The notes under the pieces were generated by a model that saw only the letters and a program-made list of their open reading frames with translations, searched no databases and had not been told where the DNA came from. Below, piece after piece: positions 6,228 to 9,130 of a stretch of 9,130 nt of DNA (position 1 is its first letter; every line of letters begins with the position of its first letter). This stretch comes from Hymenobacter sp. (GTDB taxonomy: Bacteria > Bacteroidota > Bacteroidia > Cytophagales > Hymenobacteraceae). A program made the translations under genes and the position numbers. The stretch is from assembly GCA_025362615.1 (NCBI GenBank), contig JANYFQ010000422.1, positions 1 to 9,130 on the forward strand, given 5' to 3'.

Positions 6228-6315
6228 AACTGCTGTTACGCGGGAGCGTTTTGGCGCGGGCCTCCTGGCCCGTGCCGACTACCCTGGGGGCCTCTGGCCC
6301 CAATCGTTGCACGAT
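6228..6315 (+). repeat. Single-arm copy of the 1581-1759 repeat family (REP-like), after the HhH stop
   Basis: It begins AACTGCTGTTACGCGG two bases after the TAA of the preceding gene and matches the left end of the 1581-1759 element at 14 of 16 positions. Downstream the order of parts is the same: TTGGCGCGGG stem, second hairpin, then AATCGTTGC and ACGA. Hairpin 1 is 6254-6262 with 6267-6275 (9 bp, loop TCCT). Hairpin 2 is GGGGCC (6287-6292) with GGCCCC (6296-6301). Hairpin 3 is ATCGT (6303-6307) with ACGAT (6311-6315). Hairpin 1 keeps the stem geometry and the same G-T pair as the first copy while swapping one G-C for C-G. It probably shapes the 3' end of the operon mRNA. Confidence 0.75.
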
Positions 6316-6350
6316 GGGCCGTGGACAGGCAGACCATTGCGGCCTGGGGT

Positions 6351-6443
6351 GCGGGCGGGGTTGTAGGCCGCCCGCCCGCTTTTCTCAGACCGTCTGACTG
6401 GCTACTTGAAGCGGGCGGGCGGCAAAAAAAGCCGCTCGCCCGC
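6351..6443 (+). repeat. Ladder of four mutually complementary GC-rich segments
   Basis: Segment 1 is GCGGGCGG (6351-6358), segment 2 GCCGCCCGCCCGC (6367-6379), segment 3 GCGGGCGGGCGGC (6411-6423), segment 4 GCCGCTCGCCCGC (6431-6443). Segments 2 and 3 pair perfectly over 13 bp; 3 and 4 pair at 12 of 13 around a loop of seven A; 1 and 2 can also pair. The 1:2 plus 3:4 fold therefore excludes the 2:3 fold. It lies downstream of the HhH gene, ahead of the terminator. Confidence 0.6.
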
Positions 6444-6481
6444 GCCTGCCCCGCGCCAAACCGCCGGCCTTGCCGTCAATC

Positions 6482-6521
6482 AAAAAGCCCCCGCACACTC
6501 GTCGGTGCGCGGGGGCTTTTT
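6482..6521. terminator. Bidirectional intrinsic terminator between convergent operons
   Basis: AAAAAGCCCCCGC (6482-6494) and GCGGGGGCTTTTT (6509-6521) are exact reverse complements, giving an 8-bp GC stem with A/T tracts on both sides. It ends 22 bases downstream of the OmpA-family stop (minus strand) and also lies downstream of the plus-strand HhH gene. It therefore fits Rho-independent termination in both directions. Confidence 0.88.
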
Positions 6522-6542
6522 AGCTAACGGCAAATCCAGCCG

Positions 6543-8465
6543 CTACTTTGCCATCTTCGTCACCTTGAACTCGGTGCGGCGGTTTTTCTGGTATTCTTCT
6601 TCGGTTTTGGCGTCTTTCACAATCGGGCGGGTTTCGCCGTAGCCTTTGGCCGTGATGCGGGCCTTGTCGATGCCCTTGCCGATGATGTAGGCCACGGCCG
6701 AATCGGCGCGGCGCTGCGAGAGCTTCAGGTTGTAGGCGTCCTTGCCGCGCTGGTCGGTGTGCGAACTCAGCTCAACCGAGATTTTGGGGTTGTCCACCAG
6801 CGTCTGCACCAGCGTATCGAGGCGCACGGCGGCATCGGGGCGGATGTCGGCCTTGTCGTAATCGTAGAGAATGTCCTTGATTTCGATGGCCTTGTTGATG
6901 ATGATTTTGTTCAGCGTCAGCGTCACCGGAATTTTGATGTCGTTCTGCTGCTGCGGCAGCTGGTCCTGGCTGGGCATTTTGCCGATGGTGCTGGTCGTGG
7001 TGCGGGCCGTGAAGTCGCCGTTGCGGTCAGCCACGAAGGTGTAGTTGCTCACCGAGTCGAGCTTGGCCGAAAAGCGGCCGTCGGGGCCGGTGGTCACGTC
7101 CATTTTCTGGCCGTTGGCGTTCTGTACGCTCACCGTTTCGCCGGCTACCGGCGTGGTGGTGTTGGCCTTGTCGTCGCGCTCCTGCACCAAGCCATCCGCG
7201 TAAAACGTAACGGTTTTGGGCTCCTTCTTCTTGTAGGAATAAATATCGTCCGAGCCTTTGCCACCGGCGCGGTTCGAGCTGAATACGCCCGTGGTGTTGG
7301 TCAGCGGCAGCGGGGCAAAGTCATCGCCGGGGCTGTTCACGCTGGCCCCCAGGTTCACGGGCTTGCCACCTTTCACCATGAAAATGTCGAGCTTGCCGAA
7401 GCCCGGCCGCCCATCCGAGGCGAAGTACAGCGTACCGTCGGGGGCCACGCCGGGGAAGTTGTCGTTGCCGGCCGAGTTGATGACCTCGCCCAGGTTTTCG
7501 GCCGGGGCAAAGCGGCCCACGGGGCTGAGCACGGCCTTATAGAGGTCGTTGCCGCCGCTGCCGCCCTTGCGGCTGCTGGCAAAGTAGAGCGTCGTGCCGT
7601 CGGGGGCAAACGCCGGGGCAAAGTCATCGGCCGTGCGGTCGTTGATGTTGGCCAGCACCGGCTCCGACCAGGTGCCGGCTTTTTTGAACGACATCCACAA
7701 ATCCACGCTCACGAAGCCTTTCTTGCTGCCGTCGTTCGAGCGGGCAAACACCATCGTGTTGCCATCGGGGGTGTAGGTGGCACTGGCTTCGTGCTTCTTG
7801 TCGGTGTTGAAGGGGCCTTCGAGTTTGCGCGGGGTGCCGCCGGTCATGGCCGTGGCATCGTCAAACTTATTGGCGTAGAGGTCGGTGAACTTGCCACCGT
7901 TACCTTTGTACATCAGTCCGTCGCGGCCCGAGGCAAATACCACTTCGCCGGTACCGGGCATCAGGGCCGTGCCGTAGTCCGAATCGACGCTGTTGAGGGC
8001 ATCGACGGGCAGTACGTCGTAGCCCACGCGCTGGGCTGCTACGGCTTTGCTGGCGGTGGCGCTTTTGCCTAGCTCTTCGGCGCGGGCGGCCAGGGTGCGG
8101 TTGCCGCCGCCGCTGGCGTAAGTACCAAACTGCTGGGCAGCCTCGTCGAACTTGCCGTTGGCCTTGAGGGCTTCGCCGTAGCGGAAGCCAATGTCGGCGT
8201 TTTTCACGTTGCCGTCGAGCGCGGCTTTGTAGAACGGCTCGGCCTCTTCCATGCGGTTGGAGAGGCGGTAAGCTTCGCCGATGCGAAAGTTGGACATGGC
8301 GGCATTCTTACCTTTGGCTACGTCGGCTTTGTAGAGCGCGATGGCCGGCTCGTACTCGCCGCGAATAAAGCTTTTGTCGGCCTTGCTCATGCCGCCGGTG
8401 GTGGCGCAACCGCTAAAAAAAGCGGCCGAGCCAAGTGCAGCGCACACGAATACTGATTTCCTCAT
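6543..8465 (-). CDS. PorE-like OmpA-family lipoprotein (TPR, beta-propeller, regulatory-like domain, OmpA domain)
   Basis: 640-residue predicted outer-membrane lipoprotein that should bind peptidoglycan from the periplasm. ATG 8465-8463 is chosen because it gives a lipoprotein signal, MRKSVFVCAALGSAAFFSGC, with lipidated Cys20. Domains in order: TPR-like helices at about 28-135 (EPAIALYKADVAKGKNAAMS, RMEEAEPFYKAALDGN); PD40/WD40-like propeller blades at about 160-410 (TPDGNTMVFARSN, FAPDGTTLYFASSRKGG, APDGTLYFASDGRPGFG); a carboxypeptidase-regulatory-like beta domain at about 417-490; and an OmpA domain at about 528-640 with SSHTDQRG (567-574) and LSQRRADSAVAYI (582-594), which hold the expected peptidoglycan-binding Asp and Arg. 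This order matches P. gingivalis PorE of the type IX secretion system, but many Bacteroidota paralogues share it, so a role in T9SS is inference. It ends just before a strong terminator. Confidence 0.92.
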   Translation of the reverse strand: MRKSVFVCAALGSAAFFSGCATTGGMSKADKSFIRGEYEPAIALYKADVAKGKNAAMSNFRIGEAYRLSNRMEEAEPFYKAALDGNVKNADIGFRYGEALKANGKFDEAAQQFGTYASGGGNRTLAARAEELGKSATASKAVAAQRVGYDVLPVDALNSVDSDYGTALMPGTGEVVFASGRDGLMYKGNGGKFTDLYANKFDDATAMTGGTPRKLEGPFNTDKKHEASATYTPDGNTMVFARSNDGSKKGFVSVDLWMSFKKAGTWSEPVLANINDRTADDFAPAFAPDGTTLYFASSRKGGSGGNDLYKAVLSPVGRFAPAENLGEVINSAGNDNFPGVAPDGTLYFASDGRPGFGKLDIFMVKGGKPVNLGASVNSPGDDFAPLPLTNTTGVFSSNRAGGKGSDDIYSYKKKEPKTVTFYADGLVQERDDKANTTTPVAGETVSVQNANGQKMDVTTGPDGRFSAKLDSVSNYTFVADRNGDFTARTTTSTIGKMPSQDQLPQQQNDIKIPVTLTLNKIIINKAIEIKDILYDYDKADIRPDAAVRLDTLVQTLVDNPKISVELSSHTDQRGKDAYNLKLSQRRADSAVAYIIGKGIDKARITAKGYGETRPIVKDAKTEEEYQKNRRTEFKVTKMAK

Positions 8466-8533
8466 GAGGTGTTGGGGTGGTAAGGAGGGGGTGGGCAGGC
8501 GAAAAATCCGGGGCAGACCCGGCTTTGGGTTAG

Positions 8534-8541
8534 CAATAATA
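8534..8541 (-). promoter_or_regulatory. Putative -7 promoter element for the OmpA-family gene
   Basis: The minus strand reads TATTATTG, 7 of 8 with TAnnTTTG counting the free positions. It sits 17 bases past the stop of the upstream gene and about 69 bases before ATG 8465, predicting a leader of roughly 60 bases. It suggests the lipoprotein can be transcribed separately. Confidence 0.35.
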
Positions 8542-8558
8542 CTACTTTTACCCAGCAT

Positions 8559-9071
8559 TTACCCGCTTGTGCCCCTTGCGGCCGGGCTGGCGAAGTAGCG
8601 TTTCAGCCAGGTGTTGCCGGCCGGAGCCGGCCAACTGGCATCCATTTCGGCTTTGGTAGTCAGCGTGTTATTAAAATAAAGGTCTTCGCTCCGCACGTCG
8701 CCGGCCGCCACGGCCGCCTTTATTTGCGCCAGCGGAAACTGCCGGATATTCCCGTCGCGCCCAAACGCCAGCCGCGATTTATCCAAGAACGCAACGCCCA
8801 GCGCCGCTTCCAGCGACTGCACAAAACGCACCGAGGCATCGATGCTGCACCCGCTGGCACCGGCCACCCCTTCGTCGAGGCCGATGAGCAAAAACAAGTC
8901 GTGCCGAAACGCGGCGGCGGCCCGCAACTGCTGGCCGTGGCTCGTCCAGGCGGCGGCAAAGTGGGCCAGGGCGGGTGCAGCGGCGGCCTGCTCGGCGGCC
9001 GTGAGCGGGCGGCTGGCCTGGTAAATCCAGACGCGGGCCGAGGGCGGTAATTGCTCAAAAGCGACGTTCAT
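8559..9071 (-). CDS. Conserved Bacteroidota protein of the group labelled 'ABC transporter ATPase' (no ATPase motifs)
   Basis: 170-residue soluble protein, no signal peptide or membrane helix. It resembles a short conserved family that Bacteroidota genomes commonly carry under the name 'ABC transporter ATPase'. Typical features are LPPSARVWIYQASRPLTAAE (8-27), HGQQLRAAAAFRHDLFLLIGLDE (45-67) and GCSIDASVRFVQSLE (74-88). I find no Walker A (GxxxxGKT/S), no LSGGQ signature and no Walker B, and the length is far below an ABC ATPase domain, so the common label is not supported by sequence. The function is unknown. ATG 9071-9069 is the start; the minus-strand TAAATTGC at about 9116-9109 is a weak -7 candidate. 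The OmpA-family gene follows on the same strand after 93 bases. The C-terminal tail (about 160-170) is low-complexity. Confidence 0.75.
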   Translation of the reverse strand: MNVAFEQLPPSARVWIYQASRPLTAAEQAAAAPALAHFAAAWTSHGQQLRAAAAFRHDLFLLIGLDEGVAGASGCSIDASVRFVQSLEAALGVAFLDKSRLAFGRDGNIRQFPLAQIKAAVAAGDVRSEDLYFNNTLTTKAEMDASWPAPAGNTWLKRYFASPAARGTSG

Positions 9072-9130
9072 CGGTAAAAATCGGGAAGTGGGATAGGAGG
9101 CAGAACGGCCGCAATTTACCGCCGCCGGGG

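Noticed and set aside
6351..6443. CRISPR or simple tandem repeat array
   Set aside because: The segments alternate in orientation, have unequal spacing (8, 31 and 7 bases) and no conserved spacer length. They form hairpins rather than direct repeats.
6759..8072. 437-codon open frame on the plus strand, antisense to the OmpA-family gene
   Set aside because: The minus-strand product has a clear lipobox, propeller repeats and an OmpA domain. The plus-strand translation is a compositionally biased mirror without motifs.

Overview
The window looks like a chromosomal segment of a high-GC member of the Bacteroidota, most likely Hymenobacter or a close relative (Cytophagales). The evidence is the gene content: a DUF4293 membrane protein, a DoxX-like protein of the Bacteroidota type, a four-domain TPR/beta-propeller/OmpA lipoprotein, a helix-hairpin-helix outer-membrane protein, and a small conserved protein that Bacteroidota genomes usually label 'ABC transporter ATPase'. 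Start codons lack clear Shine-Dalgarno sequences, and several are preceded by matches to the Bacteroidota -7 element TAnnTTTG. The genus is an inference from sequence style, not a database result.

Layout. Positions 1-583 (-) hold the N-terminal 194 codons of a thiolase cut by the window edge. It is divergent from a DUF4293 four-helix membrane protein at 686-1159 (+). That gene overlaps by 50 bases, tail to tail, with a DoxX-like membrane protein at 1110-1535 (-). A YgjP/DUF45 zinc metallopeptidase follows at 1783-2508 (-). Between the last two lies a strongly palindromic element (1581-1759). A gene-poor stretch (2509-3038) carries a second palindrome (2540-2680) and a signal-peptide-like reading frame broken by an in-frame TGA. 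Next comes a likely two-gene operon on +: a PorV-like predicted beta-barrel protein (3039-3995), then a large exported protein with a ComEA-like helix-hairpin-helix domain and a probable beta-barrel (4030-6225). The 317-base gap to 6542 holds a one-armed relative of the 1581-1759 element, a ladder of alternative GC hairpins, and a bidirectional terminator. On - follow a PorE-like OmpA lipoprotein (6543-8465) and the small conserved protein (8559-9071).

How the parts fit. The middle and right of the window are dominated by the cell envelope: two outer-membrane barrel candidates and one lipoprotein predicted to bind peptidoglycan. The left part is metabolic or housekeeping. The genes are mostly ordinary for the group. 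The most distinctive content is the intergenic DNA. A structured repeat appears as three related arms: a head-to-head pair after the metallopeptidase gene, and a single arm starting two bases after the helix-hairpin-helix gene. One stem shows a compensatory base-pair exchange between copies, which suggests that the fold is maintained. I saw no CRISPR array, tRNA, rRNA, recognisable transposase or phage gene.
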